A stretch of 64,000 nt of DNA from the NCBI GenBank assembly GCA_020622105.1, contig JAHRYP010000003.1, forward strand, positions 63,923 to 127,922. The letters are read 5' to 3'. Under the pieces are notes generated by a model. That model saw nothing but the letters and a program-made list of their open reading frames with translations. It ran no database searches and was not told the origin of the DNA. Made by a program: the position numbers and the translations under genes. This DNA is from Methylotenera sp. (GTDB lineage Bacteria; Pseudomonadota; Gammaproteobacteria; Burkholderiales; Methylophilaceae). This document shows, piece by piece, positions 30,169 through 40,778 of the stretch; positions within the stretch are counted from its first letter, which is position 1, and the number at the start of each line of letters is the position of its first letter.

Positions 30169-31680
30169 TTAAACTTCCAGTTGTGGACGACCAGCTTCTG
30201 GCCAATCCAGATGGTAGAACTGACCACGTGGTTGATCAACACGCTCGTAAGTGTGCGCACCGAAGTAGTCACGTTGACCTTGCAACAAGTTTGCAGGTAA
30301 ACGCTCACTGCGGTAACCATCGTAGTAAGCCAATGCTGCAGCAAAACCTTGTGCAGGAATACCGTTAGTCACCGCCAGAGCGATCACTTTACGCCAGCCG
30401 GCTTGACCGTCATTCATTGCGTTAGTGAAGTATGGGTCCAACATCAGGTTTTTCAGACGTGAGTTCAATGCATAAGCATCAGTGATTTTTTGCAGGAAGC
30501 GTGCACGAATGATACAGCCGCCGCGCCAGATTTGTGCAATTTCACCGAAGTTCAGTTTCCAGTTGTAAGCCACTTGTGCTTTGTCGATCAATTGGAAGCC
30601 TTGTGCATATGCGCAGATTTTTGAACAGTACAATGCGTTTTTAATCGCTTCGATCACTGCTTTTTTATCTGTTTCTTGCTTAATTGCTGGGCCTTTCAGG
30701 AGTTTGCTGGCTTCAACCCGTTCTTCTTTCAGGCTTGAAAGTGCACGTGCGTAAACAGCAGCAGCAATCGCGTTAGCTGGTGCGCCTAATTCAAGCGCGT
30801 TTGCAGCTGTCCATTGACCAGTACCTTTTTGACCGGCTGTATCCAGGATTTTGTCCACGAGGAAGCCAGGACCCATTGGGTCTTTTTGTTGCAGGATGTC
30901 TGCAGTAATTTCGATCAAGAAGCTTGATAACTCGCCTTTGTTCCACTCAGCGAATACTTTACCGATTTCATCGGCTTCCATGCCTAACAGGTTTCTCATC
31001 AACCAGTAAGCTTCACAGATCAATTGCATATCGATGTATTCGATACCGTTGTGCACCATTTTAACGTAGTGACCAGCACCGTCAGGACCGATGTACTCAG
31101 CACAGGCGAAACCGCCTACTACTGGTTTGCCAGGTGCGCCGCCTTCTAAAGGTGCGCCAGTAACTGGGTCTACTTTAGCTGCGATATCGCGCCAGATTGG
31201 CTCTAAACTTGCCCAAGCTTTACGTGTGCCTGATGGCATCAGGCTTGGACCGAAACGCGCACCGGTTTCACCGCCAGATACGCCTGAACCGATGAATTCG
31301 ATACCTTTAGCTGCTAATTCTTTTTCACGACGGATAGTGTCTGTCCACAGTGCGTTGCCGCCGTCGATGATGATGTCGCCTTGCTCCAGGAATGGAAGCA
31401 ATGCATTGATAGTCACGTCAGTTGCGCTACCAGCTTTTACCAGCAAGATAATTTTGCGTGGGCGTTTGATGCTCAGTACAAATGAAGCTAAATCTGCATG
31501 ACCAACCACGTTTGCGTGTGATGGCTCATTTTTTTGGCATTCTTCGATGAAGTTCACCATTTTTTTCGGGTCACGGTTGTAAACCGCAATGGTGTAGCCG
31601 TGATCGGCAATATTCAGGGCCAGGTTTTGACCCATAACGGCTAGGCCAACTAGGCCAATATCAGCATTTTTCGTAGTCAT
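30169..31680 (-). CDS. gnd: 6-phosphogluconate dehydrogenase (decarboxylating)
   Basis: [54 protein letters not shown]. Confidence 0.97.
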   Translation of the reverse strand: MTTKNADIGLVGLAVMGQNLALNIADHGYTIAVYNRDPKKMVNFIEECQKNEPSHANVVGHADLASFVLSIKRPRKIILLVKAGSATDVTINALLPFLEQGDIIIDGGNALWTDTIRREKELAAKGIEFIGSGVSGGETGARFGPSLMPSGTRKAWASLEPIWRDIAAKVDPVTGAPLEGGAPGKPVVGGFACAEYIGPDGAGHYVKMVHNGIEYIDMQLICEAYWLMRNLLGMEADEIGKVFAEWNKGELSSFLIEITADILQQKDPMGPGFLVDKILDTAGQKGTGQWTAANALELGAPANAIAAAVYARALSSLKEERVEASKLLKGPAIKQETDKKAVIEAIKNALYCSKICAYAQGFQLIDKAQVAYNWKLNFGEIAQIWRGGCIIRARFLQKITDAYALNSRLKNLMLDPYFTNAMNDGQAGWRKVIALAVTNGIPAQGFAAALAYYDGYRSERLPANLLQGQRDYFGAHTYERVDQPRGQFYHLDWPEAGRPQLEV

Positions 31681-31912
31681 TTATCTTCTCTTTTGGAGTT
31701 GTTTAATGGAAAGGGATTTTTTGTACGCAAGATTATAGAGCTTTTTGGCGTACTAATCCGCTAAATATTTACTAGAAAGTGATTTTTTTTAGTTTTGTGC
31801 CAGATATTTACAACTATTTAACAACTTTAAGCCAAAAGCTGTTTACAGATAGGTGTCAGCACGCAATAACCATTGAATTAGAAGGGATTTAGTCTGCATC
31901 TCGATAGAGAAA

Positions 31913-32146
31913 TCAGTAATCACTACTGCGCCCGCTGGAATAGCCTTGCGGTACGTCATTTTGCCATTCACCGCAATCTGCACATGAGTGATCATGCATG
32001 GTCGGGCTCAATACCAGATTTGAACTGCCGCAGAACTTGCAGTGCACCGGGTGATGTGGATGCGCCGTTTTATGGTGCTGCGTATGGTGTTCTGTAGCGA
32101 CTTTAGCGCCGCCTAACCCGTATTTGTTATCCATGGCTGACTCCAT
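31913..32146 (-). CDS. Small His-rich zinc-ribbon protein
   Basis: CKFCGSS...CADCGEW zinc-ribbon pattern. Confidence 0.6.
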   Translation of the reverse strand: MESAMDNKYGLGGAKVATEHHTQHHKTAHPHHPVHCKFCGSSNLVLSPTMHDHSCADCGEWQNDVPQGYSSGRSSDY

Positions 32147-32224
32147 ATAAATACCAGATTTAGCAACCTTTAAGTTACGCTCTTTTTACGCAGTGAGCAA
32201 GTGCCTTGGCTCACTATTGGTATA

Positions 32225-35038
32225 TTAAGATTTGCTTAGCTGCGTCCAGATCTCATTGGGCTGATAAGCCTTGACCCAAGTGCTCACTTTATCCGCAGAC
32301 ATAGGCTTGGCAATACCAAAACCCTGCGCTACCGTACAGCCTAAACGCAACAGTTGCAGACCATGCTCGGCTGTTTCCACCCCTTCTGCAACAATTTTGC
32401 ACCTGAAGTCACGACCAAGGCTGATGATACCGGCCACCATCGCCAGATCATTACTGTCCTGCAGCATGTCGTAAACAAATGAACGATCTATCTTTATCAC
32501 TTCCACTGGCAGGCGACGCAGATACGTGAGCGATGAATAACCCACACCAAAGTCATCCAGCGCGAAACTTACGCCTAGTAACTTACAGCCATTCATGGTG
32601 TGCACCACACCTGAGACATCTTCAATCGCTGCTGTTTCTGTGATTTCAAGCTCAAGATTGACAGGATTAACTTGTGGAAACTCACTTAATATCTGTGCCA
32701 GCCTGCCAGTAAAGTTTTCCTGAATCATGTGTCTGGCCGATATGTTGACACTTACCTGTATATCAAAGTCTTGCTTCTGCCAAATGATCATCTGGCCAAG
32801 AGCCTGACGGATCACCCACTCTCCTAATTTAATCGAAAAGTCAGTATTTTCAATCATCGGTAGAAACGTTACCGGCGCCCGTAAACCAATATCCGGATGC
32901 TGCCAGCGCACCAGTGCTTCCATGCCGACGACTTTTCCGAGCCGCATATCGACTTTAGGCTGATAATAAAGACAGAATTCGTTATTTACCAGCGCAGCTT
33001 CAATTCTTTCCTTATCCTGCCGCAAATCGCGGAATTCGCGGTCATGCTCGGCATCAAACTGCTGCACGCAACTGCCGCCATTCAATTTAGCCTGATACAT
33101 GGCCTGATCAGCGTGACGCAACAGGGTGTCCGGCTCGCTGTGATCAAACGGAAACAAGGTATAACCGATGCTTGAGGATATAGTGACAGATTCACCGGCC
33201 ACCAGATAAGGCGCTCTGATCGCAGTCAATAATCGTTCTAGTGTTAATTTACACTCTTCCGCATTAAGCATGCCATTTAGCAGCAAAGCAAACTCATCTC
33301 CGCCTGTACGCGCTACGGTGTCACTCTCACGCAGGCATTTATTCATACGCTCTGCCAGCTGAATCAGCAAATGGTCACCTGCCTCGTGGCCTAACGAATC
33401 ATTCACAGGTTTAAAGCCATCGAGATCAAGACAGCAAACTGCCAGTAATTCGCCAGTACGCTCGGCGCGGGAGAAAGCCTGATGCAAGCGATCCGATAAT
33501 AAAGTGCGGTTAGGTAGCTGGGTTAATGAATCATGGTAAGCCATGCGTTCAAGATTCTGCTGGTGCTGTTTAGCCTCTGTTATGTCAGAAAACAATCCCA
33601 CATAATTGATAAGTTGCTGCGCATCATTGCGCACAACAAACACATCAAGCCACACCGGGTAAACCTCACCCCCGACACGCCGGTTCCAGGTTTCACCACG
33701 CCACTCACTTGATTCACTATCATCTGACAGCTGCATGCGCTTATCAAAAAATTCCGGCTCATAAATAGCGAAACCCAGCTGCTGCGGCGTGCTACCTAAA
33801 GCGGCTTCTCGAGAGTGGCCGGTAATTTGTGTAAACGCAATATTGACTTCAAGAATACGCATTTCAGCATCAGTAATAAAAATGCCGTCATGTGCGTGGT
33901 CAAAAACACTGGCAGATAAGCGCATACGTTCGGCATTATTGCGCAGCTTTTCCATACTTTCGCGTAACTTCTTGCGCATCTCCAGCACATTTGCCATCAA
34001 TGTATTAGGCTTGGCCGCTATATCATCTGCCTCAAGGTTACCGGCTGCAATACGCTTCACCACGTCAATGGCTAGTGCCGGATCAGCACCTAATGGCATA
34101 AAAATCAGTCGGCGCAACTGCCATAGGATCATGCCAATTAGCAAAGCCCCCAGCGTTGTGCCCAGTATAATAAATGCCCAGGACTTAGATAAACCTGCTG
34201 ATCGAGCCTCATTAACAGAATAGGCAATAATCAACTTAAAACCCCAATTCGGTATCTTCTCCTCGATGAACACCCAGCTCTCGGGCCGAGATTTCAATAA
34301 AGTGTCAGCTTTATCCCGGGGGATATGTGAGGATAGAAAACGTATTTGATTATCCCCATCCAATATGGCAGCAAAGCCGGTGTCTAGTTGCCTGATATGT
34401 TGCACGCTCTCGCGTACAACTTTCATATCAACTTTAAAACCGACATAGTAAGCACCCACAACTGCACCAGCTTGGTTCAGCATCGGTTCATAGCGGGTGA
34501 GATAAGGTTCATCCAGAATTTTAACAACACCGCTGAATGACTTACGCTGGCGCAATGCCGCAGCCGCTTTGCCATAGGGATCCAGAACGGTACCGGTAGC
34601 GCGCGCCCCGCTATGCAGCTTCACATTAGTGGCGACACGAACAAAATTATTACCAGATTTCACGAATATGGTAGCAGTACCACCACTGATCGCACTGACA
34701 CTATCAACCAATGCATAATTATTTGTAACAGGAGTCGACCCCAATAGCAGATTTGGTAGATCGCTGCTGGCCAAGCTCACAGAACCTGCCAGGGCAGGTC
34801 TACCTAAAGCGCTGGTATGCGCCTTCAGTGTATGCATAGCATTATCGGCCTGATTACTGATCAGTTCATCCGTAACATTAAGGAGGCGGATTAATGCCTG
34901 CGCCTGCTCCTTGGCGACTGCATGGGTATTAGCAAGCTGATGCGAGGTCTGCTGGCTGGTTAGCACGAATGGCGCAGCTACCATTAACACCAGTAGCGGC
35001 AGCAGAAATCGTTTGATTGTTGAAATGTTTGTTTGCAT
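32225..35038 (-). CDS. Cache-PAS-GGDEF-EAL protein
   Basis: Two TMs flanking a periplasmic domain; PAS; ARTGGDEFALLL; MEALVRWQHP. Confidence 0.93.
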   Translation of the reverse strand: MQTNISTIKRFLLPLLVLMVAAPFVLTSQQTSHQLANTHAVAKEQAQALIRLLNVTDELISNQADNAMHTLKAHTSALGRPALAGSVSLASSDLPNLLLGSTPVTNNYALVDSVSAISGGTATIFVKSGNNFVRVATNVKLHSGARATGTVLDPYGKAAAALRQRKSFSGVVKILDEPYLTRYEPMLNQAGAVVGAYYVGFKVDMKVVRESVQHIRQLDTGFAAILDGDNQIRFLSSHIPRDKADTLLKSRPESWVFIEEKIPNWGFKLIIAYSVNEARSAGLSKSWAFIILGTTLGALLIGMILWQLRRLIFMPLGADPALAIDVVKRIAAGNLEADDIAAKPNTLMANVLEMRKKLRESMEKLRNNAERMRLSASVFDHAHDGIFITDAEMRILEVNIAFTQITGHSREAALGSTPQQLGFAIYEPEFFDKRMQLSDDSESSEWRGETWNRRVGGEVYPVWLDVFVVRNDAQQLINYVGLFSDITEAKQHQQNLERMAYHDSLTQLPNRTLLSDRLHQAFSRAERTGELLAVCCLDLDGFKPVNDSLGHEAGDHLLIQLAERMNKCLRESDTVARTGGDEFALLLNGMLNAEECKLTLERLLTAIRAPYLVAGESVTISSSIGYTLFPFDHSEPDTLLRHADQAMYQAKLNGGSCVQQFDAEHDREFRDLRQDKERIEAALVNNEFCLYYQPKVDMRLGKVVGMEALVRWQHPDIGLRAPVTFLPMIENTDFSIKLGEWVIRQALGQMIIWQKQDFDIQVSVNISARHMIQENFTGRLAQILSEFPQVNPVNLELEITETAAIEDVSGVVHTMNGCKLLGVSFALDDFGVGYSSLTYLRRLPVEVIKIDRSFVYDMLQDSNDLAMVAGIISLGRDFRCKIVAEGVETAEHGLQLLRLGCTVAQGFGIAKPMSADKVSTWVKAYQPNEIWTQLSKS

Positions 35039-35191
35039 ATGGCGGCGACCATCTATGATTGGCTGTATCCTGACGTAACAAAGAGCCTGCCGGACATGAT
35101 TCTTATTCTATTTTCGACAGCAGATGCCGATAGCGCTGAAGGCTGATTACTACTTAATTTTTTCTTGTGGTTTGCAGTTGGAGTAGGCTAT

Positions 35192-35509
35192 TTATTCACC
35201 GTCATTCAGCGTCGTCTCGGCGCCATTGATCAACAACGTGATCACACCGCTACTATAGCGATTATCACCACCTGACTTGGGTAAATTCACTTCATGATCC
35301 GGGTAAATAAGCCAAGCATCATTGCCGTTATTCAGCATGCGCACATGGAAGCGACCTTTGCCTTCACAAACGTATTCGGTTGCATTGGCCGGACCTCCGG
35401 ACTGCGAGGCAGAATCAGAACTAAAAGGATTCAATCTAATCGAGCTGCATGAAGACAAACAGACTAACAGGCCTGATAAGAGTATGAATTGATGCGGTTT
35501 TGTGGTCAT
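35192..35509 (-). CDS. Lipoprotein, MliC-like (C-type lysozyme inhibitor family)
   Basis: Lipobox LSSCSS; YVCEGKGRFHVRMLNNGNDAWLIYP...RYSSGVITLLINGAETTL. Confidence 0.6.
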   Translation of the reverse strand: MTTKPHQFILLSGLLVCLSSCSSIRLNPFSSDSASQSGGPANATEYVCEGKGRFHVRMLNNGNDAWLIYPDHEVNLPKSGGDNRYSSGVITLLINGAETTLNDGE

Positions 35510-35616
35510 ATAAAAAGCCTGTTATCTTTGAGTGATTTTATTAATAGTTATAATTACATTTTGACACGTATAGTGAAAATCTGGCAACAATCTACATAGT
35601 AGCTTGTTACTTGCGC

Positions 35617-36591
35617 TTATTGATGTCCGGCTCGGGTTAAGCGATCAAGTACTGCCATCCATTCTGCCGAGGCAGGCGGTAGTTCAACCAGTAAACGACT
35701 CACTTTCATCGCATCCAGCGCATGCAGTGCACTATATAGCTGTTCTGCTACTTTTTCTGGCTGGCTAGGCAAAGTAATTACTTTGCAATCAGGCGCAGCA
35801 CCTGTACCGATCAACAATGCCGCACAGCTTTTATTTGTGTTTTGCAAAGCATTGCAGGCGGCAAGCAAGGCCTGCCTGTCTTTAAACAGTGAGAGGGGTG
35901 TTCGCGGCGAGTAATGTAGCGCATGTTGCCCAGGAACTTTGGGGGTTAGCTGCGTCTCTTTTTGCTCAAGTGAAGTAATATTCACCCGCTGCGGCAACCC
36001 TGCTACTTTTACTATTTCAGCTTCGCTGATCATACCGGGGCGCAGTAGCTGCCATTGCCCATCCGTGGCAACACTCACTATTGTGGATTCGATGCCCACG
36101 TTACATGCACCGCCATCCAATACCGGGATAGCCTCTCCTAACCCCGCCTCTACGTGCGCCGCAGTGGTCGGGCTAAGCTGCGTGAACAAATTGGCAGATG
36201 GTGCAGCAACACTTAAGCTACCTTGTTTCAGCAGTGTAAGTGCCAGCGGATGATTAGGCACCCGCAATGCAACTGTGGGCTCATCGCCGCGCACCACACG
36301 CGAAACATGCGATTTGGCCGGTAACACTAAAGTTAACGCTCCCGGCCAGAAGGCTTTAGCCAACTTGACGGCAATCTCAGGAAAATCCGTTGCCCAATCT
36401 GTAACCTGACTGATATCACTGATATGCACAATCAGCGGATGATCGGCCGGACGCTGCTTAGTGGTAAATATCTTCTTCAGCGCAGTATCATTAGTTGCAT
36501 CAGCCGCTAAACCGTAAACAGTTTCCGTTGGTATGGCTACCACTTCACCTTTTTTTAGTTCTGCTATTGCTTGCTCTAAACTTACGCGCAT
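35617..36591 (-). CDS. L-threonylcarbamoyladenylate synthase (Sua5/YwlC type)
   Basis: PTETVYGLAADA; SAAAPSANLF; C-terminal Sua5 domain PGQHALHYSPRTPLSLF. Confidence 0.93.
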   Translation of the reverse strand: MRVSLEQAIAELKKGEVVAIPTETVYGLAADATNDTALKKIFTTKQRPADHPLIVHISDISQVTDWATDFPEIAVKLAKAFWPGALTLVLPAKSHVSRVVRGDEPTVALRVPNHPLALTLLKQGSLSVAAPSANLFTQLSPTTAAHVEAGLGEAIPVLDGGACNVGIESTIVSVATDGQWQLLRPGMISEAEIVKVAGLPQRVNITSLEQKETQLTPKVPGQHALHYSPRTPLSLFKDRQALLAACNALQNTNKSCAALLIGTGAAPDCKVITLPSQPEKVAEQLYSALHALDAMKVSRLLVELPPASAEWMAVLDRLTRAGHQ

Positions 36592-36721
36592 GATTTGTTG
36601 ATTGTAGCTTAAAACGATATTTTACTACTTTACGCGAATAAGCACGCATACTCTAAATAACCATCAAGTTTCAGCTTTACAGTGGCATAAGATAGAATGT
36701 ACTTTTAAACGAGGAATACAC

Positions 36722-37051
36722 ATGACACAGATCACCGTAGAAAAAAACCCAAGCCAGCAGCGTCTGGATGCACTTAATGTAAGCAAATGGCCAACCTGGC
36801 AAAAAGAAGTTTCTGTTTTTCCGTGGACATTCCCTGAGCAGGAAATTGCCTATATTTTAGAAGGTGAATGCGTGATCACCCCAACTGGCGGTACTCCTGT
36901 GACTTTCGGCAAAGGCGATCTCGTTACCTTTCCTGCCGGCATGACTGCAAGCTGGGAAGTAAAACAACCATTGCATAAACATTATCAGCTGGATGGCTCA
37001 AAACTATGCCAGATCTGGCGTCGAATTAAGCTGGCTTTAAAACTGAAGTAA
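36722..37051 (+). CDS. Cupin domain protein (DUF861-type)
   Basis: WPTWQKEVSVFPWTFPEQEIAYILEGECVITPTGG...FGKGDLVTFPAGM. Confidence 0.85.
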   Translation: MTQITVEKNPSQQRLDALNVSKWPTWQKEVSVFPWTFPEQEIAYILEGECVITPTGGTPVTFGKGDLVTFPAGMTASWEVKQPLHKHYQLDGSKLCQIWRRIKLALKLK

Positions 37052-37187
37052 CTCATACTCTCATCTTTACTCCCACCCGGCTTCAAACATTACCTCCCGA
37101 AGCCGGGCTCACCCTCAGCAACAACTCCAAAAAACTAAAGAATTTATTTTATTTGAAATAGATTTTTCTTGCACATTACGGCCTTTA

Positions 37188-37240
37188 TAACTATAGTATA
37201 AATACATGGGAAATATTCCCATTTATTTATACTATAGTTA
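37188..37240. repeat. 53-nt near-perfect hairpin (25-bp stem, 1 mismatch, 3-nt loop)
   Basis: TAACTATAGTATAAATAcATGGGAA-ata-TTCCCATtTATTTATACTATAGTTA. Confidence 0.9.
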
Positions 37241-37335
37241 CTAACAAGCCTCTCCACGGACATAGTAACAAACAGCAAGCAGCATCTAATAAAACCCAGA
37301 ATACGGGATCAATCTCTGGACTGGATGATTGAAGT

Positions 37336-37479
37336 ATGAGAAGACTTTTATTAATAATCTTCATCTTGCTTTGGGTTTTTGCGGCTGTTGTAGCTGGACA
37401 AAAACTCACATCAAAAATTAATGATGCCCTGCAGCTCAAGTCATCAGTTGTTTTTTCTACTACTGCATTAGTTAAATGA
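37336..37479 (+). CDS. Possible 47-aa single-TM small protein (MRRLLLIIFILLWVFAAVVAGQKLTSKINDALQLKSSVVFSTTALVK)
   Basis: ATG...TGA ORF with N-terminal hydrophobic segment; weak RBS; competes with the antisense ORF 37227-37439. Confidence 0.3.
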   Translation: MRRLLLIIFILLWVFAAVVAGQKLTSKINDALQLKSSVVFSTTALVK

Positions 37480-37580
37480 CTGCCTCTATATTTTTAGCTT
37501 ATCAAGCATGTTGATATTTTAAATATTTACAACATATAAGCTTACGATTAATTTGAGCATGTTAACCACGATATATACAA

Positions 37581-38213
37581 TCATCCGGCTTTACGAAATG
37601 TCAGATTAATACGACACTCTCCCAAAACCGGGTGACTGCCTGCTTTAATAGGCAGCACACCATGAAAACGCAGGCGCGACTCACCGCCCCACACCACTAA
37701 ATCGCCATGATAAAGCGGCAACTTCATGACTTTGTCAGCTCTTGCAAAACCGCCCATTTGAAACATAGCTGGCACACCCAATGATACAGAAACGATAGGC
37801 TGGCTAAAATCGCGCTCATCTTTATCCTGATGCAGCCCCATGCGAGCCCCAACTTCATAGCGATTAATCAAGCAGGCATCCGGTTCAAAATTTTCAAACC
37901 CTGCCATACTTGCTGCCTGCTTTGCCAATTGCTTAAAACTTGCAGGCATGGCCGGCCACGCCTTGCCGGTTAATGGATCACATGCTGCATAACGATAACC
38001 ATTCTTATCACTGACCCAACCCAAGTCACCGCAGCTTGTTGTAGCAACTGACATAGCAAACCCGCCGGGAGTGATCATGTGCCGGAGCGGTGCCAAAGTG
38101 ATGACAGTAGCTAATGCTGGCAACACTTCATTTTCTACAGGCACAACAAATCCGCGTAATAAAACTACGTGTTTTAGAATTTCTTCTTTATCTGGAGTAT
38201 CAAATAAATCCAT
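37581..38213 (-). CDS. alkB: Alpha-ketoglutarate-dependent DNA repair dioxygenase
   Basis: NRYEVGARMGLHQDKDERDFSQPIVSVSLG; RLRFHGVLPI. Confidence 0.93.
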   Translation of the reverse strand: MDLFDTPDKEEILKHVVLLRGFVVPVENEVLPALATVITLAPLRHMITPGGFAMSVATTSCGDLGWVSDKNGYRYAACDPLTGKAWPAMPASFKQLAKQAASMAGFENFEPDACLINRYEVGARMGLHQDKDERDFSQPIVSVSLGVPAMFQMGGFARADKVMKLPLYHGDLVVWGGESRLRFHGVLPIKAGSHPVLGECRINLTFRKAG

Positions 38214-38321
38214 CTATCGCTTTACCATGAGGGTTTTGAACCAGTTTAATCTAATTGAACCAGCCTGCTTATGAAACTGTACTCATACTATTCGATTAGA
38301 ACTTAACGTTATAATTCAAGC

Positions 38322-38945
38322 ATGAATAACGCAGATTTTAATACCAAAGCCTCTCATTTTCTGATGAACGTAGATTCAGACTGGAACCGTTTGATTCAAG
38401 CAGTCGGCCCTTGCATGTTTACCTCAAAACCAGAACGCGAACCATACGAAGCACTGGTACGTGCAGTGGCTTATCAGCAACTGAGCACCAAGGCTGGAGA
38501 TGCTATTCTCAAAAAATTCATTCATCACTTTGGTGCATTCCCCACACCGCCACAACTCATCGCAGCTGAATTCGATGACCTGCGTAACGTTGGGTTTTCC
38601 GGTAGAAAAATCGAGACGCTTAAAGGTATAGCCGAAGGTACGATTAATGGCTTGGTACCTACGCGTGAAGTAGCAGACGCCATGAGCGATGAAGCCTTGA
38701 TTGAGCAGCTGGTCACCCTCAAGGGCATAGGTCGGTGGACTGTGGAAATGATGCTGATGTTCACCTTAGAGCGCATGGACGTACTTCCTGCCGATGATTT
38801 TGGCATCATAGACGGTTACAGAAGGCTGAAAGAACTAGAGGTCGCACCCAAGCGCAAACAGATGGCTGAAATCGGCGTGGAATGGAGCCCTTACCGTACC
38901 ATTGCCAGCTGGTATCTGTGGCGAGTGCCTAAACAAAAAGTTTGA
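38322..38945 (+). CDS. DNA-3-methyladenine glycosylase II
   Basis: HhH-GPD LKGIGRWTVEMMLMFTLERMDVLPADDFG. Confidence 0.9.
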   Translation: MNNADFNTKASHFLMNVDSDWNRLIQAVGPCMFTSKPEREPYEALVRAVAYQQLSTKAGDAILKKFIHHFGAFPTPPQLIAAEFDDLRNVGFSGRKIETLKGIAEGTINGLVPTREVADAMSDEALIEQLVTLKGIGRWTVEMMLMFTLERMDVLPADDFGIIDGYRRLKELEVAPKRKQMAEIGVEWSPYRTIASWYLWRVPKQKV

Positions 38946-39130
38946 ATAGCAATGACAGCTGAAGTGGTTAGTGCGCCTAATCTATATCGGCAGAGTCACA
39001 CTAGGTCAATGACGACTCATCGGCAAAACCCGAGTAAAAACTCATCGTTTGCTTACTGCCTTATTCACTGCACTAACCGTTGCCATTCTACAGCACGCGC
39101 TATTCTTGATGCTACGCTTAATTAGAAGCT

Positions 39131-40375
39131 GTGTTTGCACCTATAATATCGGCTATGGAAATTTTCAAATATCACAATTACGCCTTTGCCAAACTTTTAG
39201 CGTTCAGAATTCAGATATCTTTAGCCTACCAGATTATTGCCGTTGTTGTCGGCTGGCATATTTATGAAATTACGCGTGATCCATTATCACTGGGCCTGAT
39301 CGGCCTTGCTGAAGTGATTCCTTACTTTGCTTGCGCGCTAATTGCAGGGCATGCAGTTGACCACTTTTACTCACGTCGCATGTTTGGAGTATTAGCTGCC
39401 GCACTGCTGTTTATAAACGCACTTACACTCACCGCGCTATCAATCGGCTGGTTAAATGGCGAGGCTACGTTATGGATTTACGGCTCGATTGCCTTTACCG
39501 GTTTTGCCCGTGCTTTTATCGCACCAAGTTACAACACCTTATTTGCAATCATCGTTCCCCGAAAGCAGTTTGTTAAAGCAGCCAGTTTAGGCACAACAGC
39601 ATTTCAGGCCGGCCTGGTATTGGGGCCGGCGATCGGTGGCTTCTTGGTAGGATTTACCAGCAAGACCGTTGCTTATAGCGTTTCTACTGCACTATGCCTG
39701 GGTGCCATGATTGCCATGTTTTCAATTAAGATTGATGAGCCTAAAAACTCCACAGCCTCACCTTTATTTACCAGCATAAAAGAAGGGCTCAACTTTGTAT
39801 TTAGTAATCAGGTCGTGCTCGGCGCAATGTCGCTGGACATGTTCGCGATTCTGTTCGGTGGTGCAGTTGCCATGCTACCAGCTTTTATTCACGACATTTA
39901 TCAATTGGGGCCAGAAAGCTTGGGCATACTGCGTGCCGCACCGGCAGTGGGTGCAATTGCTGCCGGGCTATGGATTACACGCCACCCGATTAACCTGCAT
40001 GCCGGGCGCTGGTTACTGAGTGCAGTAGCCGGATTTGGTTTGTGCATTATCGGGTTTGGTTTAACAAAGAACTACTGGGTTGCTGCAACCATGCTGCTAC
40101 TTTCCGGCATTTTTGATGGTATTTCCGTCGTACTGCGCCAGACCATTATGCAACTGGCGACCCCGGATAATATGCGCGGCAGAGTATCGGCTATCAACGG
40201 TATTTTTATCGGCTCATCGAATGAACTCGGCGCCTTTGAGTCAGGTACTGCTGCACGCCTGATGGGGCTGGTGCCATCGGTTATTTTTGGTGGGATGATG
40301 ACATTATCTGTAGTCGGCATCACAAGTAAATTTGCACCCAAATTACGCAAACTGGAACTGCATCAGTTGCATTGA
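39131..40375 (+). CDS. MFS transporter
   Basis: 12-TM profile, DNMRGRVSAINGIFIGSSNELGAFESG. Confidence 0.85.
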   Translation: MFAPIISAMEIFKYHNYAFAKLLAFRIQISLAYQIIAVVVGWHIYEITRDPLSLGLIGLAEVIPYFACALIAGHAVDHFYSRRMFGVLAAALLFINALTLTALSIGWLNGEATLWIYGSIAFTGFARAFIAPSYNTLFAIIVPRKQFVKAASLGTTAFQAGLVLGPAIGGFLVGFTSKTVAYSVSTALCLGAMIAMFSIKIDEPKNSTASPLFTSIKEGLNFVFSNQVVLGAMSLDMFAILFGGAVAMLPAFIHDIYQLGPESLGILRAAPAVGAIAAGLWITRHPINLHAGRWLLSAVAGFGLCIIGFGLTKNYWVAATMLLLSGIFDGISVVLRQTIMQLATPDNMRGRVSAINGIFIGSSNELGAFESGTAARLMGLVPSVIFGGMMTLSVVGITSKFAPKLRKLELHQLH

Positions 40376-40752
40376 TCGATGCGCAAAAAACCATGCGTGA
40401 TTTAGACGATTTATTTGCAACTCTATCCAAATCCACCTTCAGGACAGGCTTCAAATTAAACAGCAAAGATATGGCTTATTTGCAGCAAAAAGGCTTATCT
40501 ACAGTGCTCGACCATGCTGAGGATTTTATTCAAAGCCGACTGGCAGCTGCCATCATTGAGAATGATGGTAAGCAGACGCCCATGCGCGGCCACCCTGTTT
40601 TTGTAGCACAGCATGCCACGGCTTGCTGCTGCCGCGGCTGTTTACAGAAGTGGCACCACATTCCGCAAGGACGTGCGCTCACACTGGCCGAGCAGGCTTA
40701 TATCGTAGTGGTGCTGGAAAAATGGCTACGTGAAAAAGTGAACGAAGCCTAG
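40372..40752 (+). CDS. DUF4186 family protein
   Basis: STFRTGFKLNSKDMAYL...RGHPVFVAQHATACCCRGCLQKWHHIPQGRALT. Confidence 0.8.
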   Translation: MIDAQKTMRDLDDLFATLSKSTFRTGFKLNSKDMAYLQQKGLSTVLDHAEDFIQSRLAAAIIENDGKQTPMRGHPVFVAQHATACCCRGCLQKWHHIPQGRALTLAEQAYIVVVLEKWLREKVNEA

Positions 40753-40778
40753 CCAGAAGATTTAGTCAGTTCTGAAAA

